The notes beneath the pieces are model-generated. The model ran no database searches, had not been told where the DNA came from, and was given only the letters and a program-made list of their open reading frames with translations. A stretch of DNA of 64,000 bases from Limnohabitans sp. JirII-31 (GTDB taxonomy: Bacteria > Pseudomonadota > Gammaproteobacteria > Burkholderiales > Burkholderiaceae_C), in assembly GCF_002778315.1 (NCBI RefSeq), contig NZ_NESA01000007.1, positions 62,001-126,000 of the forward strand. The letters run 5' to 3'. The position numbers were made by a program, and so were the translations under genes. Below, one piece after another: positions 1 to 9,143 of this stretch (position 1 is its first letter; the number at the start of each line of letters is the position of its first letter).

Positions 1-252
1 GAGCCACAAGCCAAAGTTGCGCAAGTCGATTGGGACCACCATGTCACCCTCGACCTTGATCACATCCCGAATGGGAGCACTTGGGTCTCGCCCCAGTCCA
101 ATCAGGTCATTGGCAATGAGGCCTTGTTCAGACCCCAATGAGGTGGACACAAAGGGAAGCTTCCAGTACTCGGTCGTGCCGCTGGGGTGCGTACCGTAGG
201 AAGGTTCGAATGCAGCCAGCAAGCTGGCATTTGCGCCATAGGCACGGGCCAT
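1..252 (-). CDS. Phage tail tube protein (lambda V-like), partial
   Basis: Only the first 84 residues are present; the gene runs off the left window edge. It opens with ATG at 252 behind a GGAG-type ribosome site and starts MARAYGANASLLAAFEPSYG. Position decides the call: it follows the U-like gene in a lambda-ordered head-tail module, where the major tail tube gene V sits. The visible part (an N-terminal arm, then beta-rich text such as EGDMVVPIDLRNFGLW) suits a tail tube subunit. A stretch of this length cannot prove the family. Confidence 0.65.
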   Translation of the reverse strand, partial: MARAYGANASLLAAFEPSYGTHPSGTTEYWKLPFVSTSLGSEQGLIANDLIGLGRDPSAPIRDVIKVEGDMVVPIDLRNFGLWL

Positions 253-277
253 AGTTTTTCTCCAGTTTCAAAAAGAT

Positions 278-712
278 TCAAGCCAGCGGATCGCTGCTTG
301 CGTAATGCATCACCACATCCAAGGTGCAGGCCTTGATACCCACAGCACCATCGGGTGCGACTTCTTCGAACTTCGGGGGATGAATTTCGATAAACTCCAC
401 AACGCCACCCAAAGTTCGGTCTGCCCTGACAAGGGACGAGAACTGCTTAAGCAACGCATCCATGCGCGCGTCTCGCTCCGCGCCATCCGGGTGACTCACG
501 TACACCTCCAGATTGGCCGAGTGCTCCCACTGATAGGTCAGTGGCGAGAGCATCACTTCGACTTCGTTCATGTCACCATCACGCAGCACCACCATGGAGT
601 GCTCTGTCATGCGCTCGGGCAGCGCGCTGTTGCGCTTAGGGGGATTGCCACCAAGGGGCAACTGCCCCAACAACTGAAACAAAGCACCGACGGCCTCTTC
701 ACGCTTAGACAT
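278..712 (-). CDS. Phage tail terminator-like protein (lambda U position)
   Basis: 144 residues from the ATG at 712; a TTG at 748 in the same frame is a possible longer start, and neither has a strong ribosome site. The protein is small, soluble and acidic, with no signal or membrane segment. It lies between the Z-like and tail-tube genes, which is where lambda keeps gpU, the ring that ends tail growth and joins the tail to the head. Relatives in prophages are often simply called hypothetical. The role is inferred from gene order and size, not from a recognised motif. Confidence 0.6.
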   Translation of the reverse strand: MSKREEAVGALFQLLGQLPLGGNPPKRNSALPERMTEHSMVVLRDGDMNEVEVMLSPLTYQWEHSANLEVYVSHPDGAERDARMDALLKQFSSLVRADRTLGGVVEFIEIHPPKFEEVAPDGAVGIKACTLDVVMHYASSDPLA

Positions 713-757
713 AAAAAAATAGGCCCATGGCCTGCTCCGGTAAATCAACCCCTGCCC

Positions 758-1405
758 TCATTCATCGGGCCAGTTGGAGATGACGTTTTGTATGAGCTGG
801 GATTCCCAGCGTTGAACGGCTGAATTGATGTCGAACTTCTTCTTGAGCTGAGCCTGCGGCACCAGCAAGAAAATCGGCACACTCACCAGCCCCTTACCGG
901 ACTGCTGCGCAGAAGCAGAAGCGGTTGTGAAACCACCCCGCTTGCCTGCTCTTGCACGTTGGTTGTCCGCCACCAAGAGTGACGGCTTACCTGATCGGTA
1001 AACGAATCGAAGTCTCTGGCCACGCATGCGCTCCCAAAGCCCCGGTGTGATGCGCTTGCCGCGTGGGCCTGTTCCTGCAGCGGGCAATGGAATGGAGAGC
1101 CAAAACCCGTTCTTCGAACGAATCAGTGCTCCCTCGTCATGAGCCGCCACAACCACAGGTGCTCGGCTGTAGACCAAACCTGCAGCTCCCAGACTCTCAC
1201 GCCCCTTGGGATAGACCTCACCGCGCCAAGTATTGGCAAGACGTGCGCCAAGACCAGCACCTGTGATCTGACTGCGCAGTTCACCTTTCAGGCCCTCGGT
1301 GGCATCACGCACACCTGTGGTCACCGCATGTCTGGCCGCCTTGAGTTCAGCAGCCATCAGCTCTTGCAGATTGCCACTGAGCGCAGCAATAAGTCTTGAA
1401 GACAC
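758..1405 (-). CDS. Phage minor tail protein, DUF6441-like (lambda Z position)
   Basis: 215 residues. The GTG at 1405 is preferred because GGAGGA stands six bases before it and the previous gene stops at 1408; a TTG at 1423 lacks such a site. The N-terminal third is helical and alanine-rich; the middle carries basic patches (GPRGKRITPGLWERMRGQRLRF). I recognise the DUF6441 type of prophage protein. In the lambda-like order it occupies the place of gpZ, a tail protein needed for tail completion. The gene is tightly packed with its neighbours and probably cotranscribed with them. Confidence 0.65.
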   Translation of the reverse strand: MSSRLIAALSGNLQELMAAELKAARHAVTTGVRDATEGLKGELRSQITGAGLGARLANTWRGEVYPKGRESLGAAGLVYSRAPVVVAAHDEGALIRSKNGFWLSIPLPAAGTGPRGKRITPGLWERMRGQRLRFVYRSGKPSLLVADNQRARAGKRGGFTTASASAQQSGKGLVSVPIFLLVPQAQLKKKFDINSAVQRWESQLIQNVISNWPDE

Positions 1406-1407
1406 GC

Positions 1408-1728
1408 TCAATCCTCCGGCCAAATAGACGCACTCACCGTCCAGACGAGCCGCTCACGGTCAATGAGCGGCGCCCCATTAAGGACATAGCGCGTCCCACC
1501 CAACACCAATCGGTCCCCTTCTCTTGGCTGTTTGACCTCGAATGCCATCAACTCAAAACGCTGGGTATCAACCACCAGATGGGTTTGACCGAAGTTTTGA
1601 ACCGCATCGGGCGCTTTGGCGATCACCCGCACATCGAGATAGGCCCCCGCTTGTGTGATGTACACAGCGGGAGCCCCCAAGCGAAGAAACAACCGAGAGA
1701 TGAGCTGAACGAAAGGATCTCGACTCAT
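1408..1728 (-). CDS. Head-tail attachment protein (lambda FII-like)
   Basis: 106 residues from the ATG at 1728; a TTG one codon upstream is unlikely. The length is close to lambda gpFII (117 residues). The C-terminal half (MAFEVKQPREGDRLVLGG, then YVLNG and a closing WTVSASIWPED) reads as the small beta-barrel expected of a head-tail connector. The gene sits directly after the major capsid gene and before the Z-like gene, exactly as FII does in lambda apart from the missing FI. Assigned from size, fold-like pattern and order. Confidence 0.6.
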   Translation of the reverse strand: MSRDPFVQLISRLFLRLGAPAVYITQAGAYLDVRVIAKAPDAVQNFGQTHLVVDTQRFELMAFEVKQPREGDRLVLGGTRYVLNGAPLIDRERLVWTVSASIWPED

Positions 1729-1739
1729 CAACTAAGCCC

Positions 1740-2744
1740 TCAGCTGGCTAAGACTTTGACCAACAGGCTGGGACGATGGCACATGGGCAACGGGTTGCTC
1801 TGCGTGTGCAAGTCCGTACCGCGACCGAAGTCACGCGGCTCTTGCTTGGCATACAGCGGCTGGCCCAATGTGTTGACCGTCTCATTGAAGTCGGCGGGTG
1901 CGAAGTACGTGGCAAAGGTATCGAGCGTGCCCTCAGGGAATGCTTGGCCCTCGCCGGGTTCAATGAAGCGGCGCAGATTGCCCGACATGTCAGTCGCCTG
2001 GCCCAAGTACTCTTCAAAGGTCACACCTGCAAAGGTGAAACCAGAGCGTTGGTCTGTGCGCAACATGGCGCTCTCTTGGGTGAGCTGATACGCACGGATC
2101 ACATTGGGGTGGCTGGTGAGCGCATCGAAGAAGTCCGAAGACACCAGCACACGCACATTGGTCATGTACTCGCCTTTGAGGTTGAGCTCAAAGTAGCGTT
2201 TCAAGTCCAGACACTTTTTCTTGACGTCTGTGTCTTTTTTGTTGAGTTCGAAATTGAACACGGCAGGCGTGATCTGAAACTCTTCAAACAGGTCGTACAG
2301 CAAGGACCCATCCGCATCCAAGATCACGCCTTTGAGGGCACCCATGCGCAAGTGCTCCAAAGTGATCGCGTGCTTGTTGCGCATGGACTGCAAGTGATCG
2401 GTCATCACATTGGCCACAGTCTCGGTGTCTGTCTCAGAACCAAAAGCGCGCAGGCCTTGAATTTCCTCGGGCAACACCACATCGTCGTGTGGGATGTGAG
2501 GAATCATGAACGAGCGCAACTTGCGACGGCTGCGCTGGCCCACCGTACCGGGGGCACCCACAGGCAATGTGGGCAGGAGGTTCAACACGCCATCACGCTC
2601 TTCAATGGCAATCTGGCGAAAACGCACAGGCTTGGCAGGCATGAGGTTGATCTGTTCAATCTTGCCAAATTGATTGGGCAGGATGTTGATCGCGGCGGTC
2701 AGTGCGGTCATTGAGAACGCGGGGGACTGGAAAGGATTGTTCAT
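1740..2744 (-). CDS. Major capsid protein E family
   Basis: 334 residues, the normal length for the lambda gpE capsid family (Phage_cap_E). ATG at 2744 has AAGGAG about seven bases upstream. Characteristic text includes the N-terminal NPFQSPAFSMTALTAAIN, the MTDHLQSMRNKHAITLEHLR helix and a long beta-rich C-terminal half. Several hundred copies would form the procapsid shell. It directly follows the decoration protein gene, as in lambda. Confidence 0.93.
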   Translation of the reverse strand: MNNPFQSPAFSMTALTAAINILPNQFGKIEQINLMPAKPVRFRQIAIEERDGVLNLLPTLPVGAPGTVGQRSRRKLRSFMIPHIPHDDVVLPEEIQGLRAFGSETDTETVANVMTDHLQSMRNKHAITLEHLRMGALKGVILDADGSLLYDLFEEFQITPAVFNFELNKKDTDVKKKCLDLKRYFELNLKGEYMTNVRVLVSSDFFDALTSHPNVIRAYQLTQESAMLRTDQRSGFTFAGVTFEEYLGQATDMSGNLRRFIEPGEGQAFPEGTLDTFATYFAPADFNETVNTLGQPLYAKQEPRDFGRGTDLHTQSNPLPMCHRPSLLVKVLAS

Positions 2745-2747
2745 TGC

Positions 2748-3125
2748 TTAGACTCCTTGACGAACGAGAATGCCCAGAGCTTCGAGCTGCGCAGTGGCAG
2801 TCGCTTTTTCTTCGGCGGTGATGGCAGCGGGCCACACGAGTGCGTGGTGCGCGACGATGGACTGACGGGTCACTGCGATGCCGCTGGACTTGTCGTTTGT
2901 GGTGGCATCCACGGACTGCAACAAAACAGCCGTGGCGATTTGCGTGCCATCGGTGGCAGCGGGGTCGAGTGCTTTGACCTTGCCGTTGGCATCAACGCGT
3001 CCGAGGACCGTGCCGATGCGCAAGTTCTGGCCTGCAGCGACTGTGACTTGGTCGCGGGAATAGAGGGACTCTTCCTCATACTTGAGCAAGTCGCCCAAGG
3101 TCAACTCATTGGTGAGAACCGACAT
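2748..3125 (-). CDS. Head decoration protein D
   Basis: 125 residues, close to lambda gpD (110). Typical features are the N-terminal LTLGDLLKYEEESLYSR, the beta-rich middle (GQNLRIGTVLGRV) and the C-terminal LEALGILVRQGV. gpD trimers clamp the expanded capsid and hold it against the pressure of packaged DNA. It lies three bases before the capsid gene, the usual arrangement, and probably shares a transcript with it. Confidence 0.9.
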   Translation of the reverse strand: MSVLTNELTLGDLLKYEEESLYSRDQVTVAAGQNLRIGTVLGRVDANGKVKALDPAATDGTQIATAVLLQSVDATTNDKSSGIAVTRQSIVAHHALVWPAAITAEEKATATAQLEALGILVRQGV

Positions 3126-3134
3126 TTAAAACTC

Positions 3135-3626
3135 CTAGTTGGATTTGTAAGAAGGACGATTGGCCGCGAGTTTTTGGGCACGCTGCTGTGCAGCGATTAC
3201 CACAGGGCTTTGCTCAGGCTTGGTCGTCGTTTGGGTACCGGCTTGCGGCAAGATGTGAGAGCTGATCTCGGGGCTGTCTGAAGCCTTGGCGGCCAGCAAC
3301 TCATTGCGAACTTGCTCAACACTCAAGCCACGCTCCAGCGCAGACAACGTCATGTCTGACTTACCAGCCAACAAACACATCTCGGCAACGGCCAGCACGT
3401 TGGCACTGGCTTTACGGATGTCATGACTGGCTGCAGATGCTGCGGCAACAGCGGGCTTAACCTCAGGGGTATCTTGCGTTGACTCACCAGCGCCAGCAGG
3501 TAACTCAACCTCTTGATGTGGGGCCTGAGGCTCTTGGGGATTTGCATCCCCAGGAGCCACAACGGTGGATGTGACGGGAACAGCTTCTGTCGAAGCGGTA
3601 GATGCAGGCGGCGATGTTTGCGACAT
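3135..3626 (-). CDS. Nested scaffold protein (lambda Nu3-like) from internal start
   Basis: An in-frame ATG at 3626 inside the protease gene is preceded by AAGGAG with a six-base spacer, a far better ribosome site than chance would give. It would yield a 163-residue protein starting MSQTSPPASTASTEA: an unstructured Pro/Thr/Glu-rich half, then predicted helices (SALERGLSVEQVRNELLAAK). Lambda makes its scaffold Nu3 in exactly this way from the 3' end of gene C. Direct evidence is the ribosome site and frame; use of the start is inferred. Confidence 0.65.
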   Translation of the reverse strand: MSQTSPPASTASTEAVPVTSTVVAPGDANPQEPQAPHQEVELPAGAGESTQDTPEVKPAVAAASAASHDIRKASANVLAVAEMCLLAGKSDMTLSALERGLSVEQVRNELLAAKASDSPEISSHILPQAGTQTTTKPEQSPVVIAAQQRAQKLAANRPSYKSN

Positions 3627-4565
3627 CAATTTCTCCTTAGAAAGAACTGGATCGGGAAGTGAGACTTCCATCTCGCGCCCCGATCCAAACGATCGCGCGA
3701 TGGCAGATTTGCGTTGTTGAACTTCCATAGCCAGCGCGCGCAAGGCGTCGTCTGCCGTGCCAATGGCATCAGCAAACCCAGCCTCAATGGCGTCACCCGC
3801 GTAGAAGAGTCCCGCTTGCGTGTCTCGGACGGCTTGCGCACCCAAACCTCGGTTGGTTGCGACCGTCGAGACAAACATTTCGTAAAGCCGATCGACTTCC
3901 GTTTGCAGTGCCGTGGACGCTTCGTTGGAGAGAGGCAGATGTGGGGAGAGGTCGTTTTTGCGGTCACCTGCGTAGATGGCCGTGTATCGGTAGCCATCGA
4001 GCGCATCGCGCTGCGTCTGGTCCACGTGCAGTGCAATCACGCCGATGGAGCCCACACCACCTGTGCGCGTCAGATAGATGCGCTCCGCACTGCACGCAAT
4101 CGCGTACGCAGCAGAGAACGCATCGTCATTGGCCACCGCCCAGATGGGCTTGGTACTTCGTGCAATCACGATTTCGTCGGCCAAGTCGAACGCCCCGCCC
4201 GCCTCACCGCCAGGCGAGTCAATATCAAGCAGAACAGCGTCCACATTGGGATCGGTGATAGCCGCATTGATTTGCGCGCTAATGGAGGCATAGCTCGTTA
4301 AGCCTGATGCAGCGTCCATGGCACCCGTGCGTCTCACCAGCGTCCCTAAGATGCTGATGACTGCGATGTTGGGGACTTGAAGGTCTGTGCGCATCACACG
4401 CTCAGGCGGAGAGATTTGCGCTAGCTGCGCTGAGGTTTCTGGAACGACCATGCCCATTCGTGCCCCCACCACCGAGAGGATGACCTCAAGCTTGCGGGGA
4501 TGAATGAGCAAAGGCGTGCCAAAAACCCGCGAAGCCAGATACGGCATCGTCGGAAGATTTGTCAT
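3135..4565 (-). CDS. Prohead protease, SppA/S49 family (lambda C-like), with C-terminal scaffold
   Basis: 476 residues. An S49/SppA serine protease domain covers about residues 60-270, with nucleophile Ser151 in DDAFSAAYAI and candidate general base Lys203 in GDRKND. The C-terminal 160 residues are low-complexity (Pro, Ala, Thr, Glu) and then helical, the scaffold part. As in lambda C/Nu3, this C-terminal part can also be made alone from an internal start (separate entry). The protease degrades scaffold and trims portal during head maturation. AGAGG lies just before the ATG. Confidence 0.92.
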   Translation of the reverse strand: MTNLPTMPYLASRVFGTPLLIHPRKLEVILSVVGARMGMVVPETSAQLAQISPPERVMRTDLQVPNIAVISILGTLVRRTGAMDAASGLTSYASISAQINAAITDPNVDAVLLDIDSPGGEAGGAFDLADEIVIARSTKPIWAVANDDAFSAAYAIACSAERIYLTRTGGVGSIGVIALHVDQTQRDALDGYRYTAIYAGDRKNDLSPHLPLSNEASTALQTEVDRLYEMFVSTVATNRGLGAQAVRDTQAGLFYAGDAIEAGFADAIGTADDALRALAMEVQQRKSAIARSFGSGREMEVSLPDPVLSKEKLMSQTSPPASTASTEAVPVTSTVVAPGDANPQEPQAPHQEVELPAGAGESTQDTPEVKPAVAAASAASHDIRKASANVLAVAEMCLLAGKSDMTLSALERGLSVEQVRNELLAAKASDSPEISSHILPQAGTQTTTKPEQSPVVIAAQQRAQKLAANRPSYKSN

Positions 4566-4606
4566 AAGACCTCTGAGTTAAGAGATGAAAAAAACCGCGT
4601 CTAGGT

Positions 4607-6118
4607 TTATTGCTCCACCAGCGATGCATCAGGCACATCAGGTGGATGAGTGGGAGCGACTTGGTTAGTAGCTCCGTTGCGTGCGACCAAGCGTGGGTCG
4701 GTGTCGAGCACCAAGCCCAGCGAATCGGCGCGTGCGTTGTCTGCGGCGATCTCCCGATCAATGGATTCCGCGTCGTAGCCGTAGGACGAAATAGCTTCTG
4801 AGCGACTCATCAAGCCAGAGCGAATGGCCAACTGCATGGCCTTGAACTCTTTCTCGGGATCCACCCATTGCCAGCCCTGTGGGATCCACTTGGCCGCTTG
4901 ATACTCGCGCGCTTTGGTTCGGTAGTTGGGCAAATCCAGCTTGCCCTCGAGTACCGCTTGCTGCATCCATGCGCGCCAGATCGGGCGACACAACTGATGC
5001 ACGATCACGCCGTGCTGCAAGGTCTCGCACCGACGCCGAAACTCCAACAAACCTGCACGGATGGATGAGTAGTTCACTTGGGTCAAGTCGCCCGTGAGCA
5101 TCTCAAACGTGATGCCCATCGCAGCGGCCACCGCTCTGAACTGCTGACGCATGAATTCGGCATAGCTCGAACCCACATCTGCTGGTGCAGAGAACTTGAT
5201 GTCCTCACCAGGCTCCAAGATCTGCAATGTTCCGGGCTCCATGCCTGCCAAGGCCACGCCGCTTTCATCGGCATCACCCTCGCCCATGAGGTTGTCCTCA
5301 GGGGCCATGCGGGTGATGAAGCCCGCAAACATGGCAGCCGTTTTCTTGCGCACCAGCTCAGCATCGTCGTACTGGTCCAGCTCATTGAGCTTGACCAACG
5401 CTCTGGCAAGCCATGGCTCACCCCGAATCTGTCCCGGTCGAAGTGGTCTGTACAGATGCACGATTTCAGTCGCATCCACACGGACCGAATCAAGACTCCC
5501 CGCACCAGATGCACCAGACATAGGCGCCAGCATCCCGTCATTGGGATGCGCGCGGTACAGGTGATACGCCACTCGTCGACCCAAGAGGTCGAACTCAATG
5601 CCCGCTCGAATCATATTGCCGTTCGGCAAGTCTTGATTCAGACTGATGGGCAAATGCTCAGCTTCAAGCACTTGGAGCTGAAACGCCACAGACAGGTTGT
5701 CTTCCGCTCTTCGGTAGCGCATGCGCACAAACGCCTCACCACCTTCGAGCATGGCGCGTGTGGCCAAGCCTTGAAGACCATAGAAGTCGGTGAGCCCCGC
5801 CGCATCGGCATCCTCACACCAACTCCACCACAGGGCATGAACTGCCTCGCGCTGGGGTTGGTCTTGAATCATGCTTTGCGGCTTGATGCCCGTGCCAATC
5901 GCGTTGGCCACAAAGGCATCAATGCCTGCAGCGGCCCATGCGTTGCGACGCACAAGGTCACGGCTCTTGGTGCGCAACTGGTCTTGGGTAAGCGCCAGCG
6001 CTGAAACAGCTCCCGGATTGCCCGGATTCCATTTCAGCGCGCGCCGTCCCATCCCCGCGCCGTCATAGACCGGGGTGTTGCCAAACATCCGGCGCTTGAT
6101 GGTGTTGATCCAACTCAT
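4607..6118 (-). CDS. Phage portal protein, lambda B family
   Basis: 503 residues, the expected size for lambda-type portals. ATG at 6118 overlaps the stop of the W-like gene (TGATG), which implies coupled translation. The N-terminus has the family pattern SRDLVRRNAWAAAGIDAFVA; the middle has EIVHLYRPLRPGQIRGEPWL; further on is the helical MTGDLTQVNYSSIRAGLLEF. Twelve copies would form the ring through which DNA enters the prohead. It is followed by the protease gene after a 41-base gap. Confidence 0.95.
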   Translation of the reverse strand: MSWINTIKRRMFGNTPVYDGAGMGRRALKWNPGNPGAVSALALTQDQLRTKSRDLVRRNAWAAAGIDAFVANAIGTGIKPQSMIQDQPQREAVHALWWSWCEDADAAGLTDFYGLQGLATRAMLEGGEAFVRMRYRRAEDNLSVAFQLQVLEAEHLPISLNQDLPNGNMIRAGIEFDLLGRRVAYHLYRAHPNDGMLAPMSGASGAGSLDSVRVDATEIVHLYRPLRPGQIRGEPWLARALVKLNELDQYDDAELVRKKTAAMFAGFITRMAPEDNLMGEGDADESGVALAGMEPGTLQILEPGEDIKFSAPADVGSSYAEFMRQQFRAVAAAMGITFEMLTGDLTQVNYSSIRAGLLEFRRRCETLQHGVIVHQLCRPIWRAWMQQAVLEGKLDLPNYRTKAREYQAAKWIPQGWQWVDPEKEFKAMQLAIRSGLMSRSEAISSYGYDAESIDREIAADNARADSLGLVLDTDPRLVARNGATNQVAPTHPPDVPDASLVEQ

Positions 6119-6327
6119 CACAACCCCTTAGACGTTGTGATGCGGATCTGGCGAGACTTGCGCTTACCTACGGCACGTGCAATCTGCGACTCCACTTCGG
6201 CGATGGCAGCCTTGAGGTCAGTCACGCTTCGGTACTCGACACTCTTGCCGTCGTACGTCACGCGATGCTCGCCGCTGGCCAAGGCCTCTCGCAAAGCCTG
6301 AAGGTGTTGTTCGGTATAGCTCGTCAT
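6118..6327 (-). CDS. Head-tail joining protein gpW
   Basis: 69 residues, matching lambda gpW (68). The start ATG at 6327 overlaps the terminase stop (TGATG) and the gene's own stop overlaps the portal start, so three genes are translationally linked. The sequence is a small alpha+beta protein (YTEQHLQALREALASGEHRV, then YRSVTDLKAAIAEVESQI) with a basic tail. gpW closes the head after packaging and prepares it for tail attachment. Confidence 0.9.
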   Translation of the reverse strand: MTSYTEQHLQALREALASGEHRVTYDGKSVEYRSVTDLKAAIAEVESQIARAVGKRKSRQIRITTSKGL

Positions 6328-8483
6328 CACTTCATCCAGTTACTGCGAATGACCCTCCTGCCGCGCTGGGGGACTTTGTTCATAAAAAAGCCACCGACGG
6401 GGGTGGCTGGGAGAGTTGTAGGACTTGAGGCACTGGGCAATGGAGACGGGTTTCGCCATGACACATCCTCAACCGGCTCGTCCACCTCTTCATCCACATC
6501 CTGATCGGCATGGACCTCGACCTTGGGCTCTGCTTCCACAAAGTCGACGTCATCGTTGGGTGGCCGCACACCCTGAATCCCTTGCAAGAACTCAGCTGTC
6601 TCAAAACCTGGACGCACCGGAAACAGCCCATCCATGCGCAACTCCGGTGGCTCAGCACTCAGCGGAATTCCCAGTTGGCGCTCAAGCTCCAACCAGTGAC
6701 GTTCCTCAAAGCGGTCTAAGCCCGCCAGACTGGCAGCGGCACGTGCGTACACGTAACAGTCCAAGGCCTCGTTACGTTCACGCACTTTTTGCCACTCGCG
6801 AAACGAGAAACCATTGCGGTCACGCCGCGTGACCAGTTGTTCGGAACACAGTTGCTGGACGTACTCGGCGTCGACTTGCGGCAGGTGGACATACCCATTG
6901 GGGAACACAATCTCGCCATCTTCGGTGACCTCAATCGTTTTGCGCAGGTTGTTGAAGAACTCCAACTTGGCAATGCCACCCACCACCGCATAGACACGCA
7001 GGCCTCGGCGCAAACGTCTGCCGTTGGTGGTCATGTCCACAGCAGTGGGCAAGCCAACCAAAGCAGCACCGCGCGCGACGCCTTTCATAGGAAGCAAGCG
7101 GGGGTCGTGCTGGCGACGCACAAAGGCATAAGCCTCTTGGGTTGCGTAGCCCGTATCGAGTCCCATGCGCACCAAGCGCATCGGCACACCACTGATGTGC
7201 GTCCAGCTCTCTTGCAGCATGAGCCCCAAGCGCAGCCAGACATCATCTCGGGCGGTATCGCCTTCGAGTACTCGGTGCTCAATGAGCCAAGAGCGCTTTT
7301 CCCGACCAAAGCCCCAGATGGAGACTTCGATACGGTCTTTTTGAATGTCGATGCCGCCTGCAAGCAATAGCGCGCCATAAGGCACAGTGCCCATGCGGTA
7401 CGACTCACGTCGCTCAAGTAAGCGTTCCCACTCAGGCGTTTCGCCTTGCTCGACCCAAGTCTCACCCAGCTCGGTGTTCTTGAAAGCCTTCAGTGCGGTG
7501 GCTGACCCTTGCGCCAGCTCCCACGCCTGTGCAATCTCGACCCAACTGCGCCAGCCCACCGGGCTGTACAGACTAGACAGATGAAAACCAGCAGTTCGGC
7601 CATTGGCGGGAATGGTTGCCACCCAGCGCCCCTGCTCGAGCATTTGGGTCTTGGCGTGCTCGTAGATGGGCTCCTCGCATCCCGTACAGACGTAACGCAC
7701 GGATTCCGGTTGACCCTTCTCCCAGATCAAACGCTCAAACTGCAAGCGTTGCTCATGCCCACAGTGAGGGCACGGCACCATGAAGTGACGCTGGTCGGAT
7801 TGCTCAAACTCCCGCTCGATGCGCGAAGCACCAGAGATGGTCGGGGTCGACACAATCAAAATCTTGCGCCGGGCAAACGTACGGGTACGCGCCTCGGCCA
7901 GCGAGATGGCGTCACCCTCACCTTCCACGTCACCGGGATATCCATCCACCTCGTCCAAGAAGAGGTAACGCACTGGCATGGAGCGCAGGCCTACCGCGCT
8001 GTTGGCACCTGTGAGGACCAACACCCCGCCACGGAACTCCTTGGCAAGGATGGTGTTGCCCGAGTCACGGGCGCGCGCAGGTGCGATGAGGGCCGAGAGT
8101 GTTTCGCTCTCCTCAATCAGCGGGTCAATCCGCTGCTTGGAGTTTCGTTTGGCCATCTCCACTGTGGGGGCCACGGCCATCATGGGACCTGGTGCCATGT
8201 GAATCACATAGCCAATCCAGTTGTTACCGCACTCGGTACCGCCTACCTGAGCGCCCTTCATGAACACCACACGCTCCACGGGTGAGGTGGGCGAGAGGCA
8301 ATCCATGATCTCTTTGAGATAAGGCGTGCGGCTCGTGCGCCAGCGGCCAGGCTCAGAGGCTGACTTACCCGACAAGAAGCGGTACTGGTCAGCCCATTCA
8401 GAAACACTTAGTAATGGGTCGGGGGTGAGTCCCTCGCGCCATGCCTCAGAGATGGCATCAATTCCGTCGTAGTGTTCAAACAC
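6327..8483 (-). CDS. Terminase large subunit, GpA family
   Basis: About 718 residues. The N-terminal ATPase has a Walker A-like FMKGAQVGGTE near residue 80 and a Walker B YLFLDEVD near 180; a CxxC-CxxC zinc motif (CPHCGHE, CTGCEE) follows; the nuclease domain starts at GGIDIQKDRIEV. It powers DNA packaging and cuts the genome ends. The start is uncertain: GTG at 8483 has GAGG about nine bases before it, whereas a TTG at 8498 overlaps the small-subunit stop but lacks a ribosome site. The C-terminal 60 residues are acidic and variable. Confidence 0.93.
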   Translation of the reverse strand: MFEHYDGIDAISEAWREGLTPDPLLSVSEWADQYRFLSGKSASEPGRWRTSRTPYLKEIMDCLSPTSPVERVVFMKGAQVGGTECGNNWIGYVIHMAPGPMMAVAPTVEMAKRNSKQRIDPLIEESETLSALIAPARARDSGNTILAKEFRGGVLVLTGANSAVGLRSMPVRYLFLDEVDGYPGDVEGEGDAISLAEARTRTFARRKILIVSTPTISGASRIEREFEQSDQRHFMVPCPHCGHEQRLQFERLIWEKGQPESVRYVCTGCEEPIYEHAKTQMLEQGRWVATIPANGRTAGFHLSSLYSPVGWRSWVEIAQAWELAQGSATALKAFKNTELGETWVEQGETPEWERLLERRESYRMGTVPYGALLLAGGIDIQKDRIEVSIWGFGREKRSWLIEHRVLEGDTARDDVWLRLGLMLQESWTHISGVPMRLVRMGLDTGYATQEAYAFVRRQHDPRLLPMKGVARGAALVGLPTAVDMTTNGRRLRRGLRVYAVVGGIAKLEFFNNLRKTIEVTEDGEIVFPNGYVHLPQVDAEYVQQLCSEQLVTRRDRNGFSFREWQKVRERNEALDCYVYARAAASLAGLDRFEERHWLELERQLGIPLSAEPPELRMDGLFPVRPGFETAEFLQGIQGVRPPNDDVDFVEAEPKVEVHADQDVDEEVDEPVEDVSWRNPSPLPSASSPTTLPATPVGGFFMNKVPQRGRRVIRSNWMK

Positions 8484-8494
8484 ATTGGTGTTCC

Positions 8495-9046
8495 TCAATC
8501 GATTCGCACCGCCATGTCACCTAAGTCGAGCAAATGCTCACGCACCGCCTTCTCCAAGACCTGGTGCATTTGGTGAGCATCGACGTTCAAGTCAGACGCT
8601 AGCTGTGCAGAGACACGAGCGGGCCAGTTCAGCCACGCATCGCGCTGTGTGCGCGCTAATTTGTAGACATGGGCCACCGCTTGGGATCGGTCCACTAAGT
8701 CGCCTTTGAGGCGCGCTAAGCGCACCTTGTTGGTTTGCGCTTTGAGCACCTCGTTGGCTGTGCGGGCTTGCAGCAAGGTGGTACCACCCGATGCAGGCGC
8801 TTGTGCCCCCGTTGAGTCACCCAGCGTTTCACGAACGCTGGCAATCGCTTCGTTGGGTACGGGGCGTTGTTCGCCGCGTTGCTGAGCGGCATCGGTGTTG
8901 CGCCGCCACTCATCGTTTGCCCGGTCCACATCAATGGAGCCATCGGCATTGGCCGTGATACGCCCTGAGTTGATGGCTTTGCGCACAGCGCCTTCGGAAA
9001 TTCCACGGTAGCGGGCATAAGCGCGCATGGACATGTTTTGACTCAT
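8495..9046 (-). CDS. Terminase small subunit (Nu1-like)
   Basis: 183 residues, similar to lambda Nu1 (181). A winged helix-turn-helix at the N-terminus (MRAYARYRGISEGAVRKAIN, then SGRITANADGSIDVDRA) would bind the packaging start site. The middle is a helical region (LQARTANEVLKAQTNKVRLA) and the end an oligomerisation segment. ATG at 9046 has AGGA eight bases upstream. It stands first in the packaging operon, directly before the large subunit. Confidence 0.88.
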   Translation of the reverse strand: MSQNMSMRAYARYRGISEGAVRKAINSGRITANADGSIDVDRANDEWRRNTDAAQQRGEQRPVPNEAIASVRETLGDSTGAQAPASGGTTLLQARTANEVLKAQTNKVRLARLKGDLVDRSQAVAHVYKLARTQRDAWLNWPARVSAQLASDLNVDAHQMHQVLEKAVREHLLDLGDMAVRID

Positions 9047-9059
9047 GAATGAGGTCCTG

Positions 9060-9109
9060 TGAGTGCGTGCGCGCGAATAAGCGTACTAAAGCGTGCCAGT
9101 GCGCACTCA
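9060..9109. repeat. Inverted repeat upstream of the small terminase
   Basis: TGAGTGCG at 9060-9067 is repeated inverted as CGCACTCA at 9102-9109, with a 34-base spacer containing two AGCGT words. It lies just before the small terminase gene, where lambda-like phages keep cos, the site bound and cut by terminase. Whether this is a cos element cannot be told without packaged-end data. Confidence 0.3.
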
Positions 9110-9143
9110 TGTCCAAGTGATTCAGTCTGACTTAAAGAACAAC

